From NCBI GenBank assembly GCA_035538795.1, contig DATLJS010000052.1, positions 124,001-188,000 of the forward strand: a stretch of 64,000 nt of DNA, read 5' to 3'. Source of the DNA: JAJZGK01 sp035538795 (GTDB taxonomy: Bacteria; Pseudomonadota; Alphaproteobacteria; Rhodospirillales; Magnetospirillaceae). The notes beneath the pieces were generated by a model. The model had not been told where the DNA came from. It worked only from the letters and a program-made list of their open reading frames with translations, and made no database searches. Shown here in pieces: positions 57,252-64,000 of the stretch; position 1 is the stretch's first letter; the number at the start of each line of letters is the position of its first letter. The position numbers and the translations under genes were made by a program.

Positions 57252-58418
57252 TTATTTTATTGGCTGTGTCGTCTGTATGGCGCCGGCCTCCGGCGTCATC
57301 AGGGTGTTGTTCGTCATTTTGTCCCAGCGCCGATGCAAGATCCTGCCGAAACGCGCCTCGATCAGGACTTGGGAAAAGTGTGAAACAAGCAGGGTGCTCG
57401 GCAGCGCCATCGTCAGCAGCGCCAACTGGGACCAGTCGCCGAGAATGTCCGGCAAGCCCAGGGAATAAAGCAGCTTCTTGCTGACGGCGGTGGTGATCAC
57501 CTGCCACAGATACAGGCTGTAGCTGATGGTTCCCAGCCATTGGAAAACCGGCAGCAGTAGCAGTTTGGCGAACCTGCCCGTGCCTTGAAAAATTCCCGCA
57601 AGGCCCAGAGAGCCGCAAATGAAGGCAAAGATGAAAAAGCCTAGGGACTCGCCGTCCTGGGCGATCTCCCAGATGGACGGATCGATGGTGTCGGCATCCA
57701 GATAGACGCGGTGCCAGCAAAGCAGGGCGGCCAGCAGCCAGAGCTCGGGAAACGCGACCCGCGGCAGGCGCAGCTTCCGCGGCAGGCCGCTGTTGCCGGC
57801 CAAAATGGCGCAGGCCAGACCGGACAGGAACATCCAGCCGCGGGGATGATAGGAAAGGAACGCTGCCGCGGGAATCAGGATGAGCACAAAGGCGGCGGGG
57901 CGGGGCACCGCCCGCGCGAAAACACCGAACGCGATGAAGCTCAGATAGAAGGTGAACTCGTAGGACAGCGACCAGGCGGCGGGGTGCAGCAGCTTGACTG
58001 GCAGCAAAGGCGGAATAGCGAGAAAATTCGCGCCGATGACGCCAAGAGTCTCCAGCAGATGCGGACGGTATTCGCCCTTAAGAACAAGCAGGACGAAAAC
58101 GATCAGGGTCGACAGCCACAATACCGGGTAAATGCGGATCATGCGGTTGACGAGAAAGGTCAGGGGATCCCGCGCCGCCCGGAAGGCGAAGAAAATGACG
58201 ATGCCGCTGATGCCGAAAAAAAGCTCGACGGCGTGACCCATGGAAACCAGGCCGTAGTTGATGGCTTTGAACAGTCCGGCATCGAAGGTCTGCAAGCCCG
58301 AATTGGCGATGTGGAAGATGAAAACCATGAAAGACAAGACGCCGCGCATACCGTGAATATGCAGGTTCTTCAGGCTATCGCGCGGCGGCGCGGCGGGCGG
58401 CGTCGATAGCTGCGTCAT
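57252..58418 (-). CDS. Acyltransferase 3 family membrane protein
   Basis: This 388-residue inner-membrane acyltransferase has about ten membrane helices and starts MTQLSTPPAAPPRDSLKNL. The family motif lies in MRGVLSFMVFIFHIANSG, where the conserved histidine sits, and LFFGISGIVIFFAFRAARD. It probably O-acylates an exopolysaccharide sugar, using an acyl donor not visible here. Its start overlaps the stop of the upstream acyltransferase by four bases (ATGA), and the exosortase gene follows 30 bases later. Confidence 0.9.
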   Translation of the reverse strand: MTQLSTPPAAPPRDSLKNLHIHGMRGVLSFMVFIFHIANSGLQTFDAGLFKAINYGLVSMGHAVELFFGISGIVIFFAFRAARDPLTFLVNRMIRIYPVLWLSTLIVFVLLVLKGEYRPHLLETLGVIGANFLAIPPLLPVKLLHPAAWSLSYEFTFYLSFIAFGVFARAVPRPAAFVLILIPAAAFLSYHPRGWMFLSGLACAILAGNSGLPRKLRLPRVAFPELWLLAALLCWHRVYLDADTIDPSIWEIAQDGESLGFFIFAFICGSLGLAGIFQGTGRFAKLLLLPVFQWLGTISYSLYLWQVITTAVSKKLLYSLGLPDILGDWSQLALLTMALPSTLLVSHFSQVLIEARFGRILHRRWDKMTNNTLMTPEAGAIQTTQPIK

Positions 58419-59560
58419 GCTTCTTCCCGCATCCCTTCGGCGGCATCGACGGCCACGGGTTTTTCAGCTTTAAGGGAACGAATGATTTGGCTGGCCAGAT
58501 TGCGGAACGGCTCGTCGTACCAACGGGTCGCTGCATAGGAGGCCAGCAGGACGATGGCGGCGAAGCTCAGGCCACTATAGGGCTTGAGCTGTTCCGGCGC
58601 GGCATGGAACAGTATCTTGCCCAATCCGGCCAGCACCATGAAACAGGGACCGTGCAAAATATAGATGGCATAGGAGGTGCGCCCCGAGAGGGCGCTGAAG
58701 GCGGCCCATTTTGCCTTCGGCTCGGTTTGGGCGGCGGCCCAGACCAGGGCGGGAAACAGGATGAAGACGCAAGCCATGTCGAAGACGGCGCTTATCACCC
58801 CTTCCGCCGGAGCGGGAACCACCAGCAAGGCCGTGCCGAGAAGCATCAGAACGCCCGGCGAGGGGAGCCTGCTGCCGACGGAAAACACGCCGTCGCGCAG
58901 CCAGCGGTGGAACAGGACGCCTAGCGTGAAGGAAAATAGAATCCGCAGGGTGCCGAGGTCGATCGACTTCAGGCTGGAGCCGAAATCGAGGGAATCTTTT
59001 TCCAGTCCGGCTAGGGCCAGGCAAGCCGCCGCCGTTCCGACAATGGCAAGGAGGCATTTGTTGCTCATTCTGAAATAGGCGATGCCGTAAACCAGATTGG
59101 CCAGAAGCTCCAGGCCCAGGGACCATGCGGCGGGGTTCAGCGGATAGAGACCGGTGGAGGCCGTGCCGAAATAGCTTTGCGGCCAAAGGAATTGCGGCAG
59201 AAAGAAAAACGAGACGGCAAAGGTTTCCAGGACTTTGATCTCGTCGATCCGCTCTGCCGGGCTGAGATGGTTGCGCACGATGAAATACGCGGCCAACAGG
59301 GCCGTTCCGCCGATATAGAGAGGCCAAAGACGTAAGAATCGCTTCCAAATAAAAGATGGAAGCGTCAGCTTTCCGCTGATCAGATTGTTTTCATAAGAGC
59401 GTGCGATCACTAGGCCGCTCATCAGAAAAAACAGATCGACGGCGAGATAGCTTTTGGGAAAAAACAGCCCCGTATCAATGCTTCCCTTGAAGTGATAGGT
59501 CATCACGCAGAAAGCGGCGATTCCGCGCAAGCCGTCAAGGGTTAGCATGTGTTTTTTCAA
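58415..59560 (-). CDS. Acyltransferase 3 family membrane protein
   Basis: This 381-residue paralogue of the downstream gene starts MKKHMLTLDGLRGIAAFCVM, with the conserved histidine in MTYHFKG and the motif VDLFFLMSGLVIARSYE, and has about ten membrane helices. It is the first gene of the minus-strand group acyltransferase-acyltransferase-exosortase-glycosyltransferase. The upstream gap contains a perfect 17-bp palindrome. It probably modifies the polysaccharide or a glycan carried by sorted proteins. Confidence 0.9.
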   Translation of the reverse strand: MKKHMLTLDGLRGIAAFCVMTYHFKGSIDTGLFFPKSYLAVDLFFLMSGLVIARSYENNLISGKLTLPSFIWKRFLRLWPLYIGGTALLAAYFIVRNHLSPAERIDEIKVLETFAVSFFFLPQFLWPQSYFGTASTGLYPLNPAAWSLGLELLANLVYGIAYFRMSNKCLLAIVGTAAACLALAGLEKDSLDFGSSLKSIDLGTLRILFSFTLGVLFHRWLRDGVFSVGSRLPSPGVLMLLGTALLVVPAPAEGVISAVFDMACVFILFPALVWAAAQTEPKAKWAAFSALSGRTSYAIYILHGPCFMVLAGLGKILFHAAPEQLKPYSGLSFAAIVLLASYAATRWYDEPFRNLASQIIRSLKAEKPVAVDAAEGMREEA

Positions 59561-59708
59561 GATGTCACCATCGACGGCTCTGTAAACGTATTATTAAGGC
59601 AGTAATATTTAATGTGTTAACAAACCATCGTGACCATGATTTGTTTTGTCGTTCGGGCGCGATCTTAGTATATCGCGAGTGTATTGTGCAATTTTTTCTG
59701 GTTTTTCA

Positions 59709-59725
59709 AACGATCATTGATCGTT
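59709..59725. promoter_or_regulatory. Perfect 17-bp palindrome upstream of the acyltransferase gene
   Basis: AACGATCATTGATCGTT is symmetric about base 59717. It lies about 150 bp upstream of the acyltransferase start at 59560, next to possible promoter elements, so it may be an operator for an unidentified regulator. Confidence 0.4.
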
Positions 59726-59825
59726 GATTCTCTTGGCGGGCCGGACGGTCAGTGCGGGGCCTGCTGAGGCGGCATGGAAACGCCAAGAGGAGGAGGCGGC
59801 GCGGGCGCTTCCCGGCAAAAGGAAA

Positions 59826-59865
59826 TGCTCCCCAGACCGCCGGACAACCGCGGCGCTGGGGAGCA
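59826..59865 (-). terminator. Hairpin after the second VPLPA gene
   Basis: A perfect 10-bp stem TGCTCCCCAG / CTGGGGAGCA encloses a 20-base GC-rich loop, 17 bases past the stop at 59883. On the minus strand it is followed by TTTCCTTTTG. It probably terminates the VPLPA gene. Confidence 0.6.
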
Positions 59866-59882
59866 ATTGTGTGCCTTGCCGA

Positions 59883-60638
59883 TCAGGCGGTCTTGCGGGA
59901 CTTGATACGGCGACGCGCCAGAGCCCCCAGGCCAATCAGGGCCGACCCGAACAAAGGCAGGGCGGCCGGTAGGGGGACGGCGGAAATGCGGCTGATCTCG
60001 AAGCCGCCGGAGCCAGCCTGCGTGCTGAAGACGGCGCTCTTGAAGGCCGTCGTCGAGGTGATCGACACTAGGGCGCCGGTGCTCGTCACATTGGCCAGGT
60101 TGGCGGCGGAGAACGTGGTCGTTGTGGCCTTGTTCTTGTTCTTGCTGTCGTAGCTGACGATGGTGAAGGTGCCGTCGCCGTTCGCGGTGACCGTGCCCAA
60201 AAGCTGGCCGGTGCCATTCGCGCCGGAATACAGCGAAACGGTGTTAGTGGCCGAGGGCGACCCCCAGATGAACTTGATGGCGGTTTCGGGTTCGTTGAGC
60301 GTAAGGGTGACGTAAGACGAGCCGCCGCCGCTGGCCGTACCGTTGACGCCGCCGATGCTGATCCACTGACTGCTGCTGGAGGCAGTGGTTCCTAGGGGAT
60401 TCCAGCCAATCGTACCGTTGCTGCGGTTGGTGTCGGCAATGATCTTGCCGCCTTGCACGACCGGAGCGTCGACATCGTTGGTGATGGTGATGTTGCCGGA
60501 CATCAGGCGATGGGTGGTGCTGATGTCGGCGGTTCCCAGGTCGACCAGGCTAATGGTGGAGGCCATCACGGGGGATGTGACAGTTGTTAACAGAAATGTT
60601 CCAATAGCAAAGGCGGCGGAAGCGATGGCGTTGCGCAT
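59883..60638 (-). CDS. VPLPA-CTERM sorting-domain surface protein
   Basis: This 251-residue secreted protein has a signal peptide (MRNAIASAAFAIGTFLLTTV, cleaved near VMA-ST), a Gly/Ser/Thr-rich beta-sandwich-like body with no cysteines (about 30-220) and the sorting tail AVPLPAALPLFGSALIGLGA followed by LARRRIKSRKTA. It differs from the first VPLPA protein outside the tail and is a second substrate of the same exosortase. A sigma-54 promoter lies 45 bp upstream, so it is probably co-regulated with the first gene. Confidence 0.93.
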   Translation of the reverse strand: MRNAIASAAFAIGTFLLTTVTSPVMASTISLVDLGTADISTTHRLMSGNITITNDVDAPVVQGGKIIADTNRSNGTIGWNPLGTTASSSSQWISIGGVNGTASGGGSSYVTLTLNEPETAIKFIWGSPSATNTVSLYSGANGTGQLLGTVTANGDGTFTIVSYDSKNKNKATTTTFSAANLANVTSTGALVSITSTTAFKSAVFSTQAGSGGFEISRISAVPLPAALPLFGSALIGLGALARRRIKSRKTA

Positions 60639-60682
60639 GATCTTATTGTCTCTTGTTGCGGTTTTCGTGTTGCCGCCATCAA

Positions 60683-60698
60683 TGCATCCATCATGCCA
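60683..60698 (-). promoter_or_regulatory. Sigma-54 promoter of the second VPLPA-CTERM gene
   Basis: On the minus strand TGGCATGATGGATGCA fits TGGCAC-N5-TTGCA, with GG and GC ten bases apart. Both VPLPA genes share the extended start ATTGGCAT. Transcription should begin near 60671, some 33 bases before the start codon. Confidence 0.75.
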
Positions 60699-60795
60699 AT
60701 CCGGGTTTTCTAATGTTTTATTCTCTGTTTTCTGAATTTATGGCGATCTATGTTAAATTTTCTGACACAGAAGGTTCTCAATCTCCGGTAGGCGC

Positions 60796-61734
60796 TCATT
60801 CCGCCGGGCGTTTCGAGGCGATGAGCTCGACCATTTCCTGCATCAATTCGACCGCGTTCCGCTCCACCGTCACGGCGCGCTGAATGGCCGTGGCCAGTTT
60901 TCCAAGTAGGGGAATCTGCTTGCGGATGGCCTCTTCGCCGGCGTCGTCCTGGGTTTTCTTGGCTAAGGAATTGAAAAGCTTACTGAGATTGGCAAGCTGC
61001 TGCGATGCGGAGCGGGCGGTGTTGCTGCAAAGATCGTCCGAGAGGACGGCCAGTCGCGTCAACAGTTCGGAAACGCTGCGTTCTTCCTGCGGTTTTTCCA
61101 GATCGGTTTCAATCACGTCGAGGGTGTAAAGAATTTCGTTCGCACGGGCTTCCAGCGTCTTGTCCTCCATTTCGATAAAGGACATGTCGAGCAGGCGTTG
61201 CAGCTGCGCTTCGGTTTCGTTGCGGACCACTTTTGCGTGCAAGGTGTTGGGGACTTGGATCAGGCTGCCGGGGTCTTCCAGATCGCGGCTGGCGGACCGC
61301 CGGGTGGGGCCGACATAATCAAACGAGGTCACGAACGGTTTCCGCGACCGTGAGAATTTGACGATGCCCTCGGCGACGCGATCGCTGGTCAGGGGCTTCT
61401 TCACCAGATCGTCGACGCCGGCATCGATCAGTTTCTTGATCACGTCCCGCTTGGTGTCCGAGATGGCGGCGATGACGATAACGAAGGGATTGCGCCCTTT
61501 TTTCTTGCGGCGGCGGACTTCCTGGATGAAGTCGAGGAAATCGTCTCCGGCGGTGTCGAAATCGCACACCAACAGATCGACAAGGGTGTCGTCCAGATTG
61601 TCGCTCATGTCGGAGAGGTTTTCGCACCACTTGACCGTGCCGATGCCAAGGGACTTTAAAGTGTCGTGGATGCTGTCGGAGCCTGTTCGGTCCTCGCAGA
61701 TAACGGATTTGACCTTGGCGTAATTGTGTCGCAT
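60796..61734 (-). CDS. Receiver-domain protein of unknown output
   Basis: This 312-residue protein has an N-terminal receiver (about 8-135; phosphoacceptor in LLVCDFDTAGDD, lysine in DDLVKKPLTSD) and a roughly 175-residue helical C-terminal part with no recognised DNA-binding or enzymatic motif (RNETEAQLQRLLDMSF, ANEILYTLDVIETDLEKP, ASQQLANLSKLFNSLAKKT, QMRAVELMQEM-like RNAVELMQEMVELIA). It may act by protein contacts or oligomerise. The start ATG 61734 is preferred. A strong sigma-54 promoter lies 90 bp upstream, the same type as at the VPLPA genes. Confidence 0.85.
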   Translation of the reverse strand: MRHNYAKVKSVICEDRTGSDSIHDTLKSLGIGTVKWCENLSDMSDNLDDTLVDLLVCDFDTAGDDFLDFIQEVRRRKKKGRNPFVIVIAAISDTKRDVIKKLIDAGVDDLVKKPLTSDRVAEGIVKFSRSRKPFVTSFDYVGPTRRSASRDLEDPGSLIQVPNTLHAKVVRNETEAQLQRLLDMSFIEMEDKTLEARANEILYTLDVIETDLEKPQEERSVSELLTRLAVLSDDLCSNTARSASQQLANLSKLFNSLAKKTQDDAGEEAIRKQIPLLGKLATAIQRAVTVERNAVELMQEMVELIASKRPAE

Positions 61735-61823
61735 CGGGCTGGCTCCTTCATCGGCACGCCATCGCATCGGGCATGATGGGCGTGCGCCGTCTTTTGCGGC
61801 AACATGGCGCATTTACACTGTTA

Positions 61824-61839
61824 CGCAGGAACCGTGCCA
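61824..61839 (-). promoter_or_regulatory. Sigma-54 promoter of the receiver-protein gene
   Basis: On the minus strand TGGCACGGTTCCTGCG matches the RpoN consensus (TGGCACG-N4-TTGC) closely, with GG and GC ten bases apart. Transcription should start near 61812, giving a leader of about 78 bases. A palindrome ATTTATA-CGT-TATAAAT (61879-61895) lies about 40 bp further upstream. Confidence 0.8.
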
Positions 61840-61847
61840 GAACGAAA

Positions 61848-61875
61848 AAAACAGCGCCCGGCTCGGCGCTGTTTT
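61848..61875. terminator. Bidirectional terminator after the ATPase gene
   Basis: A perfect 11-bp stem (AAAACAGCGCC / GGCGCTGTTTT) encloses CGGCTC, with T-rich flanks on both strands. It follows the ATPase stop at 62000 by about 125 bases and lies just upstream of the receiver-gene sigma-54 site. Confidence 0.8.
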
Positions 61876-61999
61876 GGTATTTATACGTTATAAATCAATG
61901 TGTTATATGCGTATATCTTTTGGCCGTAGAGACGTCTTCAGGGCTTCCTCTGCCGGCAGCGTAAAAAAAGCGGACAACGTTGTTCGAAACGACCGGGTG

Positions 62000-62890
62000 T
62001 CAGTCCTGCAGCGAGGCCTGCAAAGGGCGCAGAACCTTGGCCTCAAAGTCGGCGAGATCGTCGGGCGTCTCCTTGAACGGGCTCAAGCCGTTCTGATTGC
62101 GGTCGCGTACCACGTCCACGACGGTCCGCCAGCCGATCTCGGGCATTTCCTCGGAAAATCCGTAGACCATCGCTACGTCGCACAAAAGATTGATCAGACG
62201 CGGCACACCGCCCGTCAGGGCGTGGACGGCGGTACAGGCCATGTCGTCGAAAATGTCTTCGCGCCCGCCGAGACTGGTCAGGCGGAAGCGGATGTAGCGG
62301 GCGGTGTCGGCGGCATCCAGCGGGTCGAGGTGGCAATGCACCGAGATGCGCTGCACGAACTGCCTCAGGTCGGGGCGGCGCAAGGTGTCCAGCAGTTCCG
62401 GCTGTCCCACCAGGACGATCTGAAGAAGCTGGTCCTTTTCGTTGTTGACGTTGGACAGCATGCGCAGCTCTTCCAGAACGTCGGCCTTGAAGTTCTGAGC
62501 CTCGTCCATGATCAGGACGGTCCGCTTGCCGGCTTCGTACTGAGCCAGCAGGAACGAGAGAAAACGGTTGTAAAGCTTGACGTAGTCGCGGCCGCGATGA
62601 TCGATCTCGAAGGCCATGGCCACCCAGGTCAGCAGCTTGCCGAATCCCTTGTTGGAATTGGTGATGACCCCCACCGTGGTGTCGTCGCCGGCGCTTTTCA
62701 GAAAGCGGCGGATGACGGTGGTCTTTCCGGCGCCGACTTCACCGCTGATGACGATGAAGCCGGCTTGGCTCAGCATGCCGTATTCCAGCAGGTTGACGGC
62801 CATCCGATGCTTCTTGCTCATATAGAGCAAATCGGCATCGGGCAGCAGCGAGAACGGTTTTCCGCTTAAGCCGTAAAAGTCCTCATACAT
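62000..62890 (-). CDS. ExeA-like AAA ATPase, exosortase/EPS-locus type
   Basis: This is a 296-residue cytosolic P-loop ATPase. It starts MYEDFYGLSGKPFSLLPDAD, with Walker A ISGEVGAGKTTVIRRF, Walker B TVLIMDEAQNF, sensor NVNNEKDQLLQIVLVGQPEL and the RxxxLL-type region. It matches the ATPase family found in PEP-CTERM/exosortase loci (family knowledge; not a searched hit). Its role in polysaccharide export or sorting is not defined. It follows the CpsD-like gene by 63 bases. Confidence 0.88.
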   Translation of the reverse strand: MYEDFYGLSGKPFSLLPDADLLYMSKKHRMAVNLLEYGMLSQAGFIVISGEVGAGKTTVIRRFLKSAGDDTTVGVITNSNKGFGKLLTWVAMAFEIDHRGRDYVKLYNRFLSFLLAQYEAGKRTVLIMDEAQNFKADVLEELRMLSNVNNEKDQLLQIVLVGQPELLDTLRRPDLRQFVQRISVHCHLDPLDAADTARYIRFRLTSLGGREDIFDDMACTAVHALTGGVPRLINLLCDVAMVYGFSEEMPEIGWRTVVDVVRDRNQNGLSPFKETPDDLADFEAKVLRPLQASLQD

Positions 62891-62953
62891 CGCAGGCCGC
62901 CTTGCATGATCCGGGATGCCGAAGCGCGCCGCAGTCGCCTGGGCGCGTCGGCC

Positions 62954-63850
62954 TCAGTTCTTATTGTGTGACTTCTCCGCACAGGCATTGAGGACCGTTC
63001 CCAGCAGGTTGGTGTTGTCCAGCATGTGCAGGCATTGAGTCAGCTCGGCGCTGGTGGAGGCACCGTCGCGGACCACCAGCAGAACCCCGTCGACATTGGG
63101 CAGAAAGGCGATGGTGTCGTCTTGAGCCAGCAGGGGCGGCATGTCGTAAATGACGATGCGGTCCGAGTAGCGGGTTTTCAGTTCCTCGGCCAAGGCGGTC
63201 ATTTTCGGCGTGGCCAGCATTTCGGAGGAATTTTCGATGGGGCGGCTGATCGGCAGCACGACCAGCCGGTCGATGGCGGGTTTGACCATGCAGGACGGCA
63301 CCGGCGCGTCGTGGGTGATATAGTCCGAGAGGCCGACGTCCGGCTTGAGCCCCATGATGTTGTGAACGTCGGGGTTGCGCAGATCCAGGTCGACCAGCAG
63401 GACCGTCTGTTTCACGTCCAGCGCCAGACTGAGAGCCAGGTTGACGGCGATGGTGGATTTGCCGTCGCCGTAGTTCGGGCTGGTGATGGCGATGGTGCGC
63501 AGATTATTCCTGGTCATCATCTGCAACAGCTTGGTGCGCAGCATGCGGAACGTGTCGGCGTTGATGCTGCGCGACGCGCGGGCGACAATGCGGTGGCGCT
63601 CCAATTCCTGTTCGTTGACGGGAATTTGGTTCGCCGCCGGGGACGCCGGGCGGGGCGATGCCGGAAGGGCGGCGGGATGCGGTGCCTCCGCCGGTGTCGG
63701 GGTGGAAACCGGCAATTCCGCCGACGGTTTGGGCAGGCGGGGAACGGGAACCGCTTCCGGGGTCTCCGACCGTTCTTCCGGTGTTTGCGCGCTCAATACC
63801 TTTTCGCGTTGGGTCCGGGCTTTGACGAGCGCTTTTTCCAGTCTGTCCAT
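62954..63850 (-). CDS. CpsD/CapB-type P-loop tyrosine autokinase (EPS chain length)
   Basis: This 298-residue protein partners a Wzz-like membrane protein in exopolysaccharide polymerisation. A Pro/Ala-rich N-terminal tail (about 30-75) precedes the kinase domain: Walker A SPNYGDGKSTIAVNLA, Walker A' VLLVDLDLRNPDVH, Walker B IVIYDMPPLLAQDD. The C-terminus ends EKSHNKN and lacks the tyrosine cluster that BY-kinases normally phosphorylate. It lies between the ATPase gene and the chain-length protein. Confidence 0.88.
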   Translation of the reverse strand: MDRLEKALVKARTQREKVLSAQTPEERSETPEAVPVPRLPKPSAELPVSTPTPAEAPHPAALPASPRPASPAANQIPVNEQELERHRIVARASRSINADTFRMLRTKLLQMMTRNNLRTIAITSPNYGDGKSTIAVNLALSLALDVKQTVLLVDLDLRNPDVHNIMGLKPDVGLSDYITHDAPVPSCMVKPAIDRLVVLPISRPIENSSEMLATPKMTALAEELKTRYSDRIVIYDMPPLLAQDDTIAFLPNVDGVLLVVRDGASTSAELTQCLHMLDNTNLLGTVLNACAEKSHNKN

Positions 63851-63907
63851 TGGGCTCTGCTTTCGGTCTGCTGTGCTGCGGGTGGTAAGGCGGCAAAAAC
63901 GGCTGGC

Positions 63908-64000
63908 TTAGAACAGGACGTCGAGCGGCACGACGAACTGATCGACGAGTATCAGCGATATGGCCAGGGTGACGACCACCGTCGCCAAGGCCCACAGCCG
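63908..64000 (-). CDS. C-terminal end of a probable Wzz-like chain-length protein, cut by window edge
   Basis: The last 30 codons of a minus-strand gene are visible and read through the window end. They encode RLWALATVVVTLAISLILVD then QFVVPLDVLF and a stop at 63908-63910. One hydrophobic helix near the end is typical of the C-terminal membrane helix of Wzz/GumC-type polysaccharide chain-length proteins. The downstream CpsD-like kinase supports this, but the identity is inferred. Confidence 0.55.
   Translation of the reverse strand, partial: RLWALATVVVTLAISLILVDQFVVPLDVLF

Larger units (their letters stand above)
59561..59882. other. Intergenic region upstream of the acyltransferase-exosortase group
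   Basis: This 320-base gap has an AT-rich part (59580-59710) and no credible gene. On the minus strand TTGCAC followed by TAAGAT at an 18-base spacer could be a sigma-70 promoter. It also holds TGTAAACG at 59581, a palindrome at 59709-59725 and the terminator at 59826-59865. Confidence 0.5.

Noticed and set aside
1..64000. CRISPR arrays, insertion sequences, prophage genes, rRNA
   Set aside because: No regularly spaced direct repeats with unique spacers, transposases, phage genes or rRNA sequence were seen. The repeat at 9993-10200 has only three copies and palindromic units.

Overview
The window is a GC-rich (roughly 62-65%) stretch of an alphaproteobacterial chromosome, most likely from a Magnetospirillum-like member of the Rhodospirillales. 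The lineage is an inference from gene content: Shemin-pathway 5-aminolevulinate synthase, a pst-phoU-phoB operon, a complete frmRAB formaldehyde module, many PAS/GGDEF/HD-GYP signalling proteins, and an exosortase locus with VPLPA-type sorting tails. It holds about 53 credible protein genes, one tRNA, several strong hairpin terminators and a few recognisable operators. No rRNA, prophage, insertion sequence or CRISPR array was seen.

Layout. 1-3.2 kb: a 2-Cys peroxiredoxin cut by the window edge, an Lrp/AsnC regulator, hemA and a small unknown protein. 3.2-10.6 kb: a minus-strand group with a dipeptide-type ABC substrate-binding protein, a ZntB-like transporter, a glutathione S-transferase, two DppB/DppC permeases and a thioredoxin-NHL protein, headed by a triple palindromic repeat. 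10.2-12.9 kb: a small Gly/Pro-rich secreted protein divergent from an OmpR/EnvZ-type two-component pair. 13.4-20 kb: glgB-glgX-malQ, with glgP at 23.5 kb, giving glycogen branching and breakdown. 20-23.3 kb: murI and frmR-adhC-fghA with a textbook RcnR/FrmR operator. 26-32 kb: a Sel1 protein, a secreted CHAP-domain protein, a five-PAS GGDEF-EAL protein with a FixL-like haem pocket signature, and a LuxR-type regulator with a degenerate receiver. 32-36 kb: transketolase, class II aldolase and ribulose-phosphate epimerase. 36-42.2 kb: pstSCAB-phoU-phoB behind tandem Pho boxes, without phoR. 42.3-47.4 kb: a sigma-54 response regulator, an HD-GYP protein, rlmE and a Ppx/GppA phosphatase. 47.7 kb: tRNA-Gln(CTG).

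48.6-64 kb is an exopolysaccharide/protein-sorting locus: PrsK-PrsR (histidine kinase and sigma-54 activator), galE, a VPLPA-CTERM protein, a glycosyltransferase, an exosortase fused to an EpsI domain (XrtD type), two acyltransferases, a second VPLPA-CTERM protein, a receiver protein of unknown output, an ExeA-like ATPase, a CpsD-like P-loop kinase and the tail of a probable Wzz-like chain-length protein. The most interesting signal is that both VPLPA-CTERM genes and the unknown receiver gene carry sigma-54 (-24/-12) promoters with exact GG-N10-GC spacing. This suggests that PrsK-PrsR drives the sorted surface proteins and the receiver protein as one regulon. All functions come from reading the sequence; no database search was run.
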